Assembly: GCA_020073385.1 (NCBI GenBank)
Contig: JAIQFH010000078.1
Span: forward strand, 1-49,630
DNA length: 49,630 bases
From: Terriglobia bacterium
GTDB lineage: Bacteria; Acidobacteriota; Terriglobia; Terriglobales; Acidobacteriaceae
Direction of reading: 5' to 3'
Shown: positions 35,266-43,481 of the stretch, in pieces
Layout of the letters: the number at the start of each line of letters is the position of its first letter
How positions within the stretch are numbered: position 1 is the stretch's first letter
Translations under genes and position numbers: made by a program
Notes under the pieces: generated by a model
What the model was told of the DNA's origin: nothing
Databases searched by the model: none
Seen by the model: the letters and a program-made list of their open reading frames with translations, nothing else

Positions 35266-36675
35266 CTAACTAAAGGCTGATACCAACTGCCGTAGCGACT
35301 CGTTCATAGGCGGCAGGTAATCTTCCCAACTCCACTCGCCGGCGCGCGTCGGGAAGTCAGGATAGCGGCGCTTGACTTCCTCTTCGAAGAAAACACCCAT
35401 CTGCGCCATGACTTTCAGATTTTTCACAACAGTGCGTGCGATCCCATCGGAGATACGCTCGCCTTCCGTGGCCAGAACGTTCAGCGCGGCCAAAAGCTTC
35501 GTTTCGAGATGCGGATCGTCCACGGTCATCAGCAGTTCCTCATGACCACGTTCGCGCATGAGGTTGCGGATGCGTTCGTCCATGGTGATTCCGGCGGATG
35601 GAACGAGCGACGGCATAGACGTCACGATCCCGTGATAGCGGGAAGAAGCCATCATGTGACAGGAGCACAGAATGCTAACCAATTCGTACATGTTGTATTG
35701 ATCGCTGGTCAGAACCGGGACCCCGCCAAGTTTCTCCGAGATCTTGTTCGCCGGACGCGCGTCGAGCCGTTCGGTAGCGACGAGGATCACGAAGATGTTG
35801 CGCTGTTTGCGGAATGCTTCGACGGCATTGGCAATCGACGTCAGGTAATGCTGGTAAGCGCGATCTGCGGCAGGTCCTGAGTTATGGAAGTAGACGGTTC
35901 GGTAATGACTGTCTCTATAAGCGCCCGTAAGAGTGTGCAGCGCATATTTCGCGACGGAGGCTTTCACCGGCCACTCGAACGGATTGATCGGGCAAACAAC
36001 CAGGACCGGCGTCTTGCCGTCCCACCCAACCTGGCGCAACACGCTCTGGCCGTATTCTGCTGGCTTTGGCTCGAAGGTCCAGGCGGTGTCGGTACCGAGT
36101 TGAGTGGGGACTCCGAGTTCGCTCAGGATGCCGCGTGACTCTTCATTTCGCGTGATGACCAGGGAACTTTTGCAGTAGCGGGCGCACATTTTCGCGACCA
36201 GTGGATCCATGTGGCCAGCTTCGGCGCCGTATCCGACGGAAAGCTTGTTCTCGACGGCGGCGATCCCGAGAGAGCCAATCATCATCGTGGTTAGAGCATT
36301 AGCGAATTTGCTCTTGAACATCGAGCCTTCGCATGCGACTACGCCATGGTGCCTGGGAACTTCATCCGACAAGAAGGGCGGGAAAATATCAGGCAGATGC
36401 ACTTGTCTGGTGCCGTCGAAATACCCCTTGGAACGCTCGAAGCTCTGGCTCATTACGCTGAACTCGACGCGGTCTGCGCCCAGGATGTGGCGGATCTGCC
36501 GCAGCATCTCTTCCACACGCACATCTGAGCCCGTGTTACGGGTGCCGTTGTATCCGGCGAAAAGGAGTTTTAGCTTCTCGCCGGGCTGCCATGGCTTACT
36601 GCCACCAAGCACCCAGCGTGCTTTGGCGCGCTCGATGTTGGCACTGACCCACGCTTCCAGAACAAAGTCCATCAT
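35266..36675 (-). CDS. Polysaccharide pyruvyl transferase-like protein
   Basis: A 469-residue GT-B-like protein. LLFAGYNGTRNTGSDVRVEE near 38, VACEGSMFKSKFANALTT and SSRYHGIVTSMPSLVPSAG near 365 match the polysaccharide pyruvyl transferase family (PF04230), whose known members add a ketal pyruvate from PEP to sugars, including CsaB. The substrate here may be a glycan or a glycolipid head group. ATG at 36675 has AGGAGG ten bases upstream and overlaps the stop of the SDR gene (ATGA), so it is made together with lipid-reductive enzymes, which is odd for this family. The frame is open 10 codons further upstream. Confidence 0.78.
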   Translation of the reverse strand: MMDFVLEAWVSANIERAKARWVLGGSKPWQPGEKLKLLFAGYNGTRNTGSDVRVEEMLRQIRHILGADRVEFSVMSQSFERSKGYFDGTRQVHLPDIFPPFLSDEVPRHHGVVACEGSMFKSKFANALTTMMIGSLGIAAVENKLSVGYGAEAGHMDPLVAKMCARYCKSSLVITRNEESRGILSELGVPTQLGTDTAWTFEPKPAEYGQSVLRQVGWDGKTPVLVVCPINPFEWPVKASVAKYALHTLTGAYRDSHYRTVYFHNSGPAADRAYQHYLTSIANAVEAFRKQRNIFVILVATERLDARPANKISEKLGGVPVLTSDQYNMYELVSILCSCHMMASSRYHGIVTSMPSLVPSAGITMDERIRNLMRERGHEELLMTVDDPHLETKLLAALNVLATEGERISDGIARTVVKNLKVMAQMGVFFEEEVKRRYPDFPTRAGEWSWEDYLPPMNESLRQLVSAFS

Positions 36676-37805
36676 GCGGCGGTACCTCCTCGTGCCGCGG
36701 GCCAAGGCTGGTACTGGTACTCGAAATTGTTCTCGCGGCTGAATTTCAGCAGAGGAAAGCTGTACTGCGAAAACGGAATGGGTCTCCGGCCCAACTCAGA
36801 TGTCACGCGCGTATTGTCGAATACTGTATTCCAGACAAGGTACGGCATGAAGACTTTCAACAGAGATGCGCCGTGGCCCATCGGGCCCTTCCGGTTCGAG
36901 AGGAAATTGACCGAGCCGGTGAAAGGCTTCTCAGTAAATGGGAGAAATACCGGGCGGCGCTTCTGCTGCGTGTCGGCGAGGGCTCCGGTCAGTTCGCGGA
37001 AGGTTTGCGACGATGTGCCGGACGACAAATGATAAGTGTCGTACTTCGGCTGATCTTTAAGGTGGAGGGCGGCAATGGCATCGGCGACAAAGTCCACATT
37101 GACGATGTCGATTTTGTCATTGGGCCGGAACGGCAACACAGGCAATCCTGCCAGGAAGACAAACGCCTTCACCATGTCGAACTGAGTGGTCTCTGCATGG
37201 CGGCTATCGCCGAGAACGATGCTGGGGCGGAAAATCGTCTTCGGCGTGTCCGGAAGCAGCACGCGAGCCATGTGTTCGCAAAATTTCTTGGTGCGGGCGT
37301 AGGGGTCATAGTCGGAGCGATCCCACTCGATCGACTCATCTTCGGTGACGACTTCGTTGCTGCGCTTCCCGGCCACGGCCACGGTGCTGACTTCACTGAA
37401 GCGCCGCAGGCCGTGATAATGCTCGGCGTGGCGCGCCAAGGTCAATACCTCCAGCGTGCCGCGCAGGTTGACATTCAGACAGGTCTTCTCCGACTTCCGG
37501 TTCAAAGATGCAGCACAATGAATGACCGAATCTGTCGTATGCACCAGGCGATCGTATTCATCGCGTCCCAGGCCGAAACCGGAAGCAGTCAGATCGCCAC
37601 AGAAGATTCGCACCTTGGTCTGGAGGTATTCGAAGAAAGCTGGAAACGGAAGATGCAACTGCAGGGCGCGCCACAGGCGCAATTGGGCTTCCTGAGGATC
37701 GCGCGCGCGCACCAGCACGTTGAGCGAGGCGCCGTAGCCCTGTAGAAGATTGGCGGCGACATGTGCGCCGATGTATCCGGTCGATCCGGTCAGGAATATC
37801 GCCAC
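36672..37805 (-). CDS. Thioester-reductase-like SDR (extended, NAD(P)-dependent)
   Basis: A 377-residue extended SDR. The nucleotide loop is LTGSTGYIGAHVAANLL at the start, HCAASLNRKS near 100, and the YxxxK pair in YARTKKFCE near 172. The segment AQLRLWRALQLHLP is of the type seen in male-sterility/thioester reductases (NAD_binding_4), which reduce carrier-bound acyl thioesters to aldehydes or alcohols. A sugar-epimerase-type role is the alternative. GTG start at 37805 with GGAG five bases upstream; it overlaps the preceding HAD-FAR gene by 16 bases. Confidence 0.8.
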   Translation of the reverse strand: MAIFLTGSTGYIGAHVAANLLQGYGASLNVLVRARDPQEAQLRLWRALQLHLPFPAFFEYLQTKVRIFCGDLTASGFGLGRDEYDRLVHTTDSVIHCAASLNRKSEKTCLNVNLRGTLEVLTLARHAEHYHGLRRFSEVSTVAVAGKRSNEVVTEDESIEWDRSDYDPYARTKKFCEHMARVLLPDTPKTIFRPSIVLGDSRHAETTQFDMVKAFVFLAGLPVLPFRPNDKIDIVNVDFVADAIAALHLKDQPKYDTYHLSSGTSSQTFRELTGALADTQQKRRPVFLPFTEKPFTGSVNFLSNRKGPMGHGASLLKVFMPYLVWNTVFDNTRVTSELGRRPIPFSQYSFPLLKFSRENNFEYQYQPWPAARGGTAA

Positions 37806-40129
37806 GTTGCTCCGTTGGTGCCAGTTCTGATGGTGTCTATATTTGCGGGCGCTAGCTGAAAGGTGCGCGGAGGGCGCGGCTCCAGCGGACGGCCTTCAAT
37901 CAGAGGATACGTCCAGCGGCGCAGCGCCGGGATGTGAATGTTGATCCAGTACTCCCACCAATCGAGCGAGCGTGTGTCGTAAGCGAATTGCTCGCGCTCT
38001 TCGGGCACGAGCGCATAGGAGAGTTTCTCGATATTCTCCGCGGTGAAGTCGTGTTCGTTCAGAAGAATGAACGGTTCGAACAGTTCGATCAACTTTTCGA
38101 CGCGCTCGAGGTTTCGTTCAGTCTTCACAAGTGGAGCACGTTTCAGGGGCAGCGGCGACATGATGCGCTGAATCGACTTCACTATCGCCTTCTGCGCTGG
38201 CGCCGACATGCGGTTGTAGCGCTCTTTGGAAACCGAGATGGCATCAAAGCGCAGCCGCAGCCACGATTCCAGTCCTTCCTGTGCGCGGTAGTGCTTGCGA
38301 TGGGCGAGCGAGGTTAATTCGATGGACCGGCCCATGTCGCATGGGTTCGTTACCGAAGTTGCCAACTGATAGAGGGGCTCATGACGACGCTCCATGACCG
38401 CAGCTGCGATCAGCGTCATTCCGCCACAGACTGCATCCACAGGGATGATGTCGAGACGCTTACTTTCCTTCGAGGGCAGTTGACGGAAATAAGTCCCCAA
38501 CAGATAAGAGAGCGAGGCGGAGGTGTTGATGCCTTCATTCCAGCCCACGAACGGTTTCGCGACCGAAGTCTCGACGATGGCGGGTCGGACGACCGCAACC
38601 GGGAGTCTCGCTCCGTGCTTGATAATGAGTGACTCGGCCAGGCTCTTCGAGAGGGTATAGGTATTGGGCCAGCCGAGTTCCTTGGCGCGCCTGGTACCGG
38701 CCTCGGTCAGGTAAGTCTTCAGCCAGCGGACGCGTCCCTTGCGGATCTGGTTCTCGAGAGCGGCGCCGTGCAGATTCTTCGCCGCATGTTCCTTGGACTG
38801 CGCCTGCATGCGCAGACCGGAGGTGACTTCTTCGCTCTCGGCGCGCTGCTCGGCCTCGCGGACCACCTCATGCAGGGAGCGCCATTCCTGTTCAGCATCG
38901 AAGTCAGCCAGGCCACGTGGGTTGTAGTTGGGAATCAGCTTTTCGCTGACCCGGCCATCCTGATCACCGGCCACGTAGCAAGTGGAAAGATGCACCAGCC
39001 CGGCGTGGTCGGAGCCGCGAACGAACTCTAGAACGTTGACGGCCGCGTCGGTATTCGTGGCGAGGGCGTCGCGAAGGTCCGGATTGAAATCGGTCAGGCC
39101 GGAGCTGTTGACGATCAGGTCGAGATTCTTCTGCAACGAGCGAGCGATTTCAGGGTTCAGACCAAGCCCGGACTGGGTGACGTCGCCTTCGACCACCTCG
39201 ACCTTTTCGCGCAGAAATTCGGGCAGGAAGTCTCCGTGTTTTTCGAATAACGGATCGAATACCGGTGAGTCTTCGATCATCTTTTCGAAGCGGCGTTCGC
39301 CCGGATTCGACTTTTGACGGCGAATCAGCAAATAGATTCGCTTCACTTCCGGCAAGTCCAGAAGGGTATTGGCCAGCCAGACTTTGCCGATGAATCCGGT
39401 CACGCCAATCAGCATGATCTGCTTGCCGGCAAAGGCGCGGCGCACCGAGAATCCCGGAGTAGCTTTCTGTCCTTCAAAGTGAACCACCGGATGCACGGCA
39501 GACGGGGTCTGGCGCAGTGCGGGCGTGACGGCGGCCCGCAACTCTTCCAAGGTGATGTCGAGATGGCGGGCGAGAGTTTTCGGAGCCCGGCGTCCGTCAG
39601 GCATGTTCTCGCGGAAAGGAGCGAAAGCGCCGCGGGGACGAATCACCGGCTTGAGCAGCCGGCCGGTCGCGGTGCCGTCGCGAAATTCCAGGCGATTGGC
39701 CACAATCCGCTTGACTCCGAGGTGCTGCGCCAGCGGGCGCATCAGGTGGTCAAGCGCCTGACTGACCAGTACGACATCAGCTCCTGATTGCACCAACTCC
39801 TGCACTGCCCGAACTCCTTCTGGCTTCAGGCGAGGCTTGAGCTTGTACTCGAAATACTCTTCTCCCAAAAGGTCCAGACGGTCCTTGGTGACGCCGCGGA
39901 GAACGGTGTGGACGACCCGGGTGGCGAACTTGCGGTTGGTGGAATAAAGAAACGGGCGCAGGACGGCCATCAGAAAGATGAGTCCGCGACGGCGAAAGCG
40001 CTCGGCGAAGGTCTGCGCATTCCAGGTAAAGAACGCCACCGGCCTGACCACGGTCAGGTCTAGCAGGCTGCCCTCGACCCGCCAGTAAACGGTCGGGGCC
40101 GTACTGGAGTTGTGGTTTGACGGTTCCAA
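37790..40129 (-). CDS. HAD-like / fatty acyl reductase fusion protein
   Basis: A 779-residue two-domain protein. Residues about 10-215 resemble a HAD-IB phosphatase (RVEGSLLDLTVVRPVAFFTW, then VVLVSQALDHLMRPLA), but the nucleophile Asp is replaced by Arg in WRVEGSLL, so it may be inactive. Residues about 235-780 are a fatty acyl-CoA reductase (male-sterility) domain: GVTGFIGKVWLANTLLDLP near 243, NSSGLTDFNPD, STCYVAGDQDG, and the YxxxK pair in NTYTLSKSLAES near 491, ending in a FAR C-terminal-like part. It should reduce a long acyl thioester to aldehyde or alcohol. The start is taken at TTG 40129, with GAGG further upstream; not certain. First gene of the lipid cluster. Confidence 0.82.
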   Translation of the reverse strand: MEPSNHNSSTAPTVYWRVEGSLLDLTVVRPVAFFTWNAQTFAERFRRRGLIFLMAVLRPFLYSTNRKFATRVVHTVLRGVTKDRLDLLGEEYFEYKLKPRLKPEGVRAVQELVQSGADVVLVSQALDHLMRPLAQHLGVKRIVANRLEFRDGTATGRLLKPVIRPRGAFAPFRENMPDGRRAPKTLARHLDITLEELRAAVTPALRQTPSAVHPVVHFEGQKATPGFSVRRAFAGKQIMLIGVTGFIGKVWLANTLLDLPEVKRIYLLIRRQKSNPGERRFEKMIEDSPVFDPLFEKHGDFLPEFLREKVEVVEGDVTQSGLGLNPEIARSLQKNLDLIVNSSGLTDFNPDLRDALATNTDAAVNVLEFVRGSDHAGLVHLSTCYVAGDQDGRVSEKLIPNYNPRGLADFDAEQEWRSLHEVVREAEQRAESEEVTSGLRMQAQSKEHAAKNLHGAALENQIRKGRVRWLKTYLTEAGTRRAKELGWPNTYTLSKSLAESLIIKHGARLPVAVVRPAIVETSVAKPFVGWNEGINTSASLSYLLGTYFRQLPSKESKRLDIIPVDAVCGGMTLIAAAVMERRHEPLYQLATSVTNPCDMGRSIELTSLAHRKHYRAQEGLESWLRLRFDAISVSKERYNRMSAPAQKAIVKSIQRIMSPLPLKRAPLVKTERNLERVEKLIELFEPFILLNEHDFTAENIEKLSYALVPEEREQFAYDTRSLDWWEYWINIHIPALRRWTYPLIEGRPLEPRPPRTFQLAPANIDTIRTGTNGATWRYS

Positions 40130-40349
40130 AATTCTATTGTTGCCTCAAATGGCTGACTACCCGGAGCCTGAACGAAACTCCTATTGTAAACAATCTATTC
40201 AAGTTTGAGTCATTAACCCGGCAGGATCAACGCAAGTCATTGCTGTTCTGAGGTCGGAGCGATCTCTAGACAGAGGCTCTGGAGGGATGAGCCCTGGGAT
40301 GAGCCCCCGATCTCAAGCGGGAGCATTGGCGATATTGCTTTGGCAGTGG
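40130..40349 (-). promoter_or_regulatory. Upstream region of the lipid cluster with an ATTGT-ACAAT inverted repeat
   Basis: This 220-base gap holds no gene. At about 40183-40194 attgt and acaat flank two bases; on the minus strand this gives TTTACAAT, a possible -10 element about 55 bases before the start codon, overlapping a possible operator. No good -35 sequence is seen at the proper spacing. Confidence 0.3.
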
Positions 40350-41693
40350 CTAGGAGTTCGCCGAACCAGGTAAGCGATCCGCCTGCGCTCCGAGCAGAAC
40401 GGCCACAGCGCCACTCACGATCAGGACGGCGGCGATTGCAAGCAGGCCTCCTTTGAATCCGCCATTTGTGGTGCGAAATTTACCGATGATGTCGGGGCCG
40501 AAGTAGCCACCGAGATTCGCCAGCGAGTTGATGACAGCGATACCCGCGGCTGCTGAGAGTCCGGCCATACGCGAGGTCGCCATCGCCCAGAAGGGGCCGC
40601 ACATTCCCTCGGCAAAAGCCATGCCGACGGCGAGACCAGTGACGACAACGAGTGTCGAGCCGCCATAGGCTGCGATCACCATTCCGACAGCCGCAGTGAA
40701 TGCCGGAACTGCCGTGTGCCAACGGCGCTCGCCTGCCCGGTCGGAGTGGATTCCTACCACAACCATCACCACTACCGTGATTAGAAACGGCAGCACTGCA
40801 ATGACACCGGTCCAGAAGTAGCTCAGACCCGAGAATGATCGGATCACACTGGGGAGCCACAGAGTGACCCCATACATCGTGGTGGAGACCCCGAAGTAGA
40901 CCATCGACAGGAACCAGATCCTCGGGCTGACGAGAACTTTCCAGAAATCCGCTTGGGAAACAGCTGCTTCGGAACGCTGCTCAGCCGCCAATTTAGCGAG
41001 CAGCCACTCTTTCTCCTCCCTCTTCAGCCAATCTGCTTCCTGGGGATGGTCGGCGAGCGTCCAGAATACGGCGGCGCCGAAGACAATAGCGGGTAGGCCC
41101 TCGATGAGGAACATCCACTGCCACCCTGTAAGTCCGCCACTGTGAAGCCCCAGCAGGGCACCGGAGATCGGACTTCCCACGACTCCAGCCAGCGGGTTGG
41201 CGGTCATGAACCATGCCACGGCGCGGGCGCGTGCGCTTGCCGGGAACCAGCGCTTCATATAAAGGATCATGCCGGGGAAGAAGCCAGCCTCGGCGGCGCC
41301 CAGCAGGAAGCGCATGGTGTAGAAACTGATCGGGCCACGGATGAAGATCATCAGGCAGGAGATGACGCCCCAAGTGATCATCAAGGCGGAAATCCAGCGG
41401 CGTACCCCAAATCTCTCCAGCACCAGGTTGCTCGGAACCTGAAAGAGAAAGTAGCCGGCGAAGAAGATTCCCGCGGCTCGTCCGTAGACGCGATCACTGA
41501 GGCCGAGTTGCTCGCGCATCTGGAGGACGCCGAAGCTGACGTTGATGCGGTCTAGATAGGCAATGATGTAGAGAAGGAAGAGGAACGGCATCAGGCGCCA
41601 CATCAACCGGGATACGACCACGGGTTCGAGGCGGTTGGTGGTGGTTTCCAAATGCAGTTTCCGATCACCCAGAGTGTTTGCAGTGCTACGCAC
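40350..41693 (-). CDS. MFS transporter, ACS (anion:cation symporter) family, sugar-acid type
   Basis: A 447-residue, 12-helix transporter. LFLLYIIAYLDRINVSFG after the first helix, VPSNLVLERFGVRRWISALM and AEAGFFPGMILYMKRWFPAS are the marks of the ACS family, which imports galactonate, gluconate, tartrate, glucarate or phthalate with protons. The gluconokinase gene upstream suggests gluconate. The frame is open to TTG 41723, but that codon lies inside an intergenic double-hairpin repeat, so GTG at 41693 is preferred. Confidence 0.82.
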   Translation of the reverse strand: MRSTANTLGDRKLHLETTTNRLEPVVVSRLMWRLMPFLFLLYIIAYLDRINVSFGVLQMREQLGLSDRVYGRAAGIFFAGYFLFQVPSNLVLERFGVRRWISALMITWGVISCLMIFIRGPISFYTMRFLLGAAEAGFFPGMILYMKRWFPASARARAVAWFMTANPLAGVVGSPISGALLGLHSGGLTGWQWMFLIEGLPAIVFGAAVFWTLADHPQEADWLKREEKEWLLAKLAAEQRSEAAVSQADFWKVLVSPRIWFLSMVYFGVSTTMYGVTLWLPSVIRSFSGLSYFWTGVIAVLPFLITVVVMVVVGIHSDRAGERRWHTAVPAFTAAVGMVIAAYGGSTLVVVTGLAVGMAFAEGMCGPFWAMATSRMAGLSAAAGIAVINSLANLGGYFGPDIIGKFRTTNGGFKGGLLAIAAVLIVSGAVAVLLGAQADRLPGSANS

Positions 41694-41713
41694 ATCCGTC
41701 GCGGCCCACAGAG

Positions 41714-41760
41714 GCGCGGGCAAGATGCCCGCGCGACAGCCGGCGGGACGCCGGCGCTAC
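41714..41760. repeat. Double-hairpin palindromic repeat, copy B
   Basis: GCGCGGGC-aagat-GCCCGCGC (41714-41734) is followed by gccggcg-gga-cgccggc and gctac. It lies between gluconokinase and the MFS gene. Relative to copy A at 30657, the first stem has changed on both arms while the loop is kept. Confidence 0.75.
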
Positions 41761-41772
41761 GGTGGAAGGATT

Positions 41773-42258
41773 CTACTCCATCGCTAGCGCTTTCTTGATT
41801 TCAGACACGATTTGCTCGGGAGTGTCACTTATATCTACTGTGATCGCTTTTTCTGGCTCTTCCAGATCTGCCAGTTGGCTGGCGAGAATTGATTCGCCGG
41901 CGAAGTGTCCGTGGCGGGAACGCAAGCGGTCGGCGATCAAGGCAGCGCTTCCCTTCAGGTAGACAAACCGCACATGCGGGCCCGGGAGAAGCTTTGCCCG
42001 ATAGGCGCGCTTGAGCGCGGAACACGCCAGGACCACACTTTTTCCTTCAGCGATCCAGCGGACGATCGCCTCCCTCAAATGGTCAAGCCAAGGATCGCGA
42101 TCTTCATCAGTCAGAGCGATGCCGTGACGAATCTTCTCTACGTTGGACTGGGGGTGAAAATCATCTGCATCGGCAAACTCCCAGCCAAGCTGCGAAGCCA
42201 ATAGCTGCCCTACAGTCGTCTTCCCAGCGCCCACAACCCCCATGACGATTGCGATCAT
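41773..42258 (-). CDS. gntK: Gluconokinase (GntK family)
   Basis: A 161-residue P-loop kinase that makes 6-phosphogluconate from gluconate and ATP. It shows VMGVVGAGKTTVGQLLA (Walker A), EFADADDFHP, GIALTDEDRDPWL, and VVLACSALKRAYRAKL, all typical of thermoresistant gluconokinases, and the usual length. ATG at 42258 is chosen because it starts directly at the P-loop domain; the frame extends to 42498 but overlaps the MBL-fold gene. It lies nine bases after that gene and just before the MFS transporter, so uptake and phosphorylation of gluconate is the likely job. Confidence 0.88.
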   Translation of the reverse strand: MIAIVMGVVGAGKTTVGQLLASQLGWEFADADDFHPQSNVEKIRHGIALTDEDRDPWLDHLREAIVRWIAEGKSVVLACSALKRAYRAKLLPGPHVRFVYLKGSAALIADRLRSRHGHFAGESILASQLADLEEPEKAITVDISDTPEQIVSEIKKALAME

Positions 42259-42266
42259 GGCCGTGG

Positions 42267-43298
42267 CTACTTCTTGGAGTACGACTTCTGATTTCCGGTG
42301 CGCGCGTTTGTGAGGGTGAAGGTCCCGTCGGATTCGGCCGCAACCTTGAAGTACTTCCCTTCGCAGTTCTCCTTCACGTTGGCAATGTGGTCGGGATCCA
42401 TGTTGTGATCGCGATCCGACTCCGCCGCGTAATGGAGTTGCCAAAGATCTTCGAGTCCGGGAGCGTCGTGTACAATCTGCCATGCTGCGGGGCTGCACCC
42501 CTTGCGGGCCCCGTTATCGATCACCGCAACGCGCGGATGTAGTGCCCAGACCAACGCCTTCGGGTTCGACTGGTCAGCACCGTGGTGAGTTACCAGGAAC
42601 AGATCGACCGTACCGAGAAGATTGTTCGGGCACGCCAGTTCCAATTCCTTCTTCTTTGTGAGGTCACCGAGGTCGAGGAAACGGAACTGGCCGTAGGTGA
42701 TCAGAACGCCCACCGAACGCGCATTTTCGGTGGCATCCTCCGAGGCTGCCGGTTCTGATTTGCAGTAGGAATTTGCCTCTCCGGCACCAGACAATGGTGC
42801 CGTGATGTGCTCGCCTGCGGCACTCAGGACTCGAACGTCTATTCCTTTAATCGGGAGCTTCCACCCCGGTTTGACGACAACATGCGCGTGCCCGGCGATG
42901 GCCTTCTCGTAAGCGGCATAGTCGGTGCGCGTTACCTGAGAGTCTTCCAGATTTGGCCCGTGATCGACGAAGGTTCCGACCTTGATCCCATCCACCAAGC
43001 CAGGGACGCCGCCAACGTGGTCGCGATGATAGTGCGTGATCAGAACATAGTCGATCTGCTGCAGGCCTGCCTGGTTAGCTGCGGCAAGGATGCGATCCGC
43101 GTCGCGACCTTCATTCCCCGGCCAGCCAGCGTCGATCAGCAACGATTGGCCCGACGGGCTCACGACGAGTGTGGCCTGTCCGCCTTCGACGTCGATGAAA
43201 TAAATCTGCATCGGCTTGGAGGCGGCAGGAGTGGCCCCAGAAGAACAGGGCCGCAGCACGGTGGAAGCGCAAAGAACTGCGATTAGGAAATAACGCAT
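42267..43298 (-). CDS. Secreted metallo-beta-lactamase-fold protein (ComEC/Rec2-C-like)
   Basis: A 343-residue protein with a short signal-like N terminus (YFLIAVLCASTVLRPCSS). The MBL metal site is THYHRDHVGG near 88, with further ligands in FVDHGPN, LDLGDLT and VTHHGAD. The layout (IYFIDVEGGQATLVVSP at the start) matches the soluble MBL domain at the end of ComEC, here as a stand-alone exported protein; it may cut a nucleic acid or another phosphoester outside the cytoplasm. It could be coupled with gntK only by position. Confidence 0.78.
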   Translation of the reverse strand: MRYFLIAVLCASTVLRPCSSGATPAASKPMQIYFIDVEGGQATLVVSPSGQSLLIDAGWPGNEGRDADRILAAANQAGLQQIDYVLITHYHRDHVGGVPGLVDGIKVGTFVDHGPNLEDSQVTRTDYAAYEKAIAGHAHVVVKPGWKLPIKGIDVRVLSAAGEHITAPLSGAGEANSYCKSEPAASEDATENARSVGVLITYGQFRFLDLGDLTKKKELELACPNNLLGTVDLFLVTHHGADQSNPKALVWALHPRVAVIDNGARKGCSPAAWQIVHDAPGLEDLWQLHYAAESDRDHNMDPDHIANVKENCEGKYFKVAAESDGTFTLTNARTGNQKSYSKK

Positions 43299-43383
43299 CG
43301 GTGCACCGGATTATTTTGCGAGGAATTATGACACGCGCAGCGGTTAATTCGCAGAGATGTTCTGAAGGAAAATCAAAAGCGCT

Positions 43384-43463
43384 AACCACTAAGGGCACGA
43401 AGGTACACGAAGAAACCCCCAGAGGCTGGTTTTCCTTCGTGTACCTTCGTGTCCTTTGTGGTT
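43384..43463. repeat. Inverted pair of the 'aaccac' repeat
   Basis: Arm 43384-43412 (aaccactaagggcacgaagg, tacacgaag) and arm 43435-43463, its reverse complement with two mismatches, surround a 22-base loop. Such a 29-bp stem may also act as a terminator between the oxidase cluster (ends 43482) and the MBL-fold gene. Confidence 0.75.
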
Positions 43464-43481
43464 CCTGTTTTTTGGCTGGGA

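Noticed and set aside
41693..41723. TTG at 41723 as the start of the MFS gene
   Set aside because: The codon lies inside the intergenic double-hairpin repeat that also occurs at 30657, so translation from it is unlikely.
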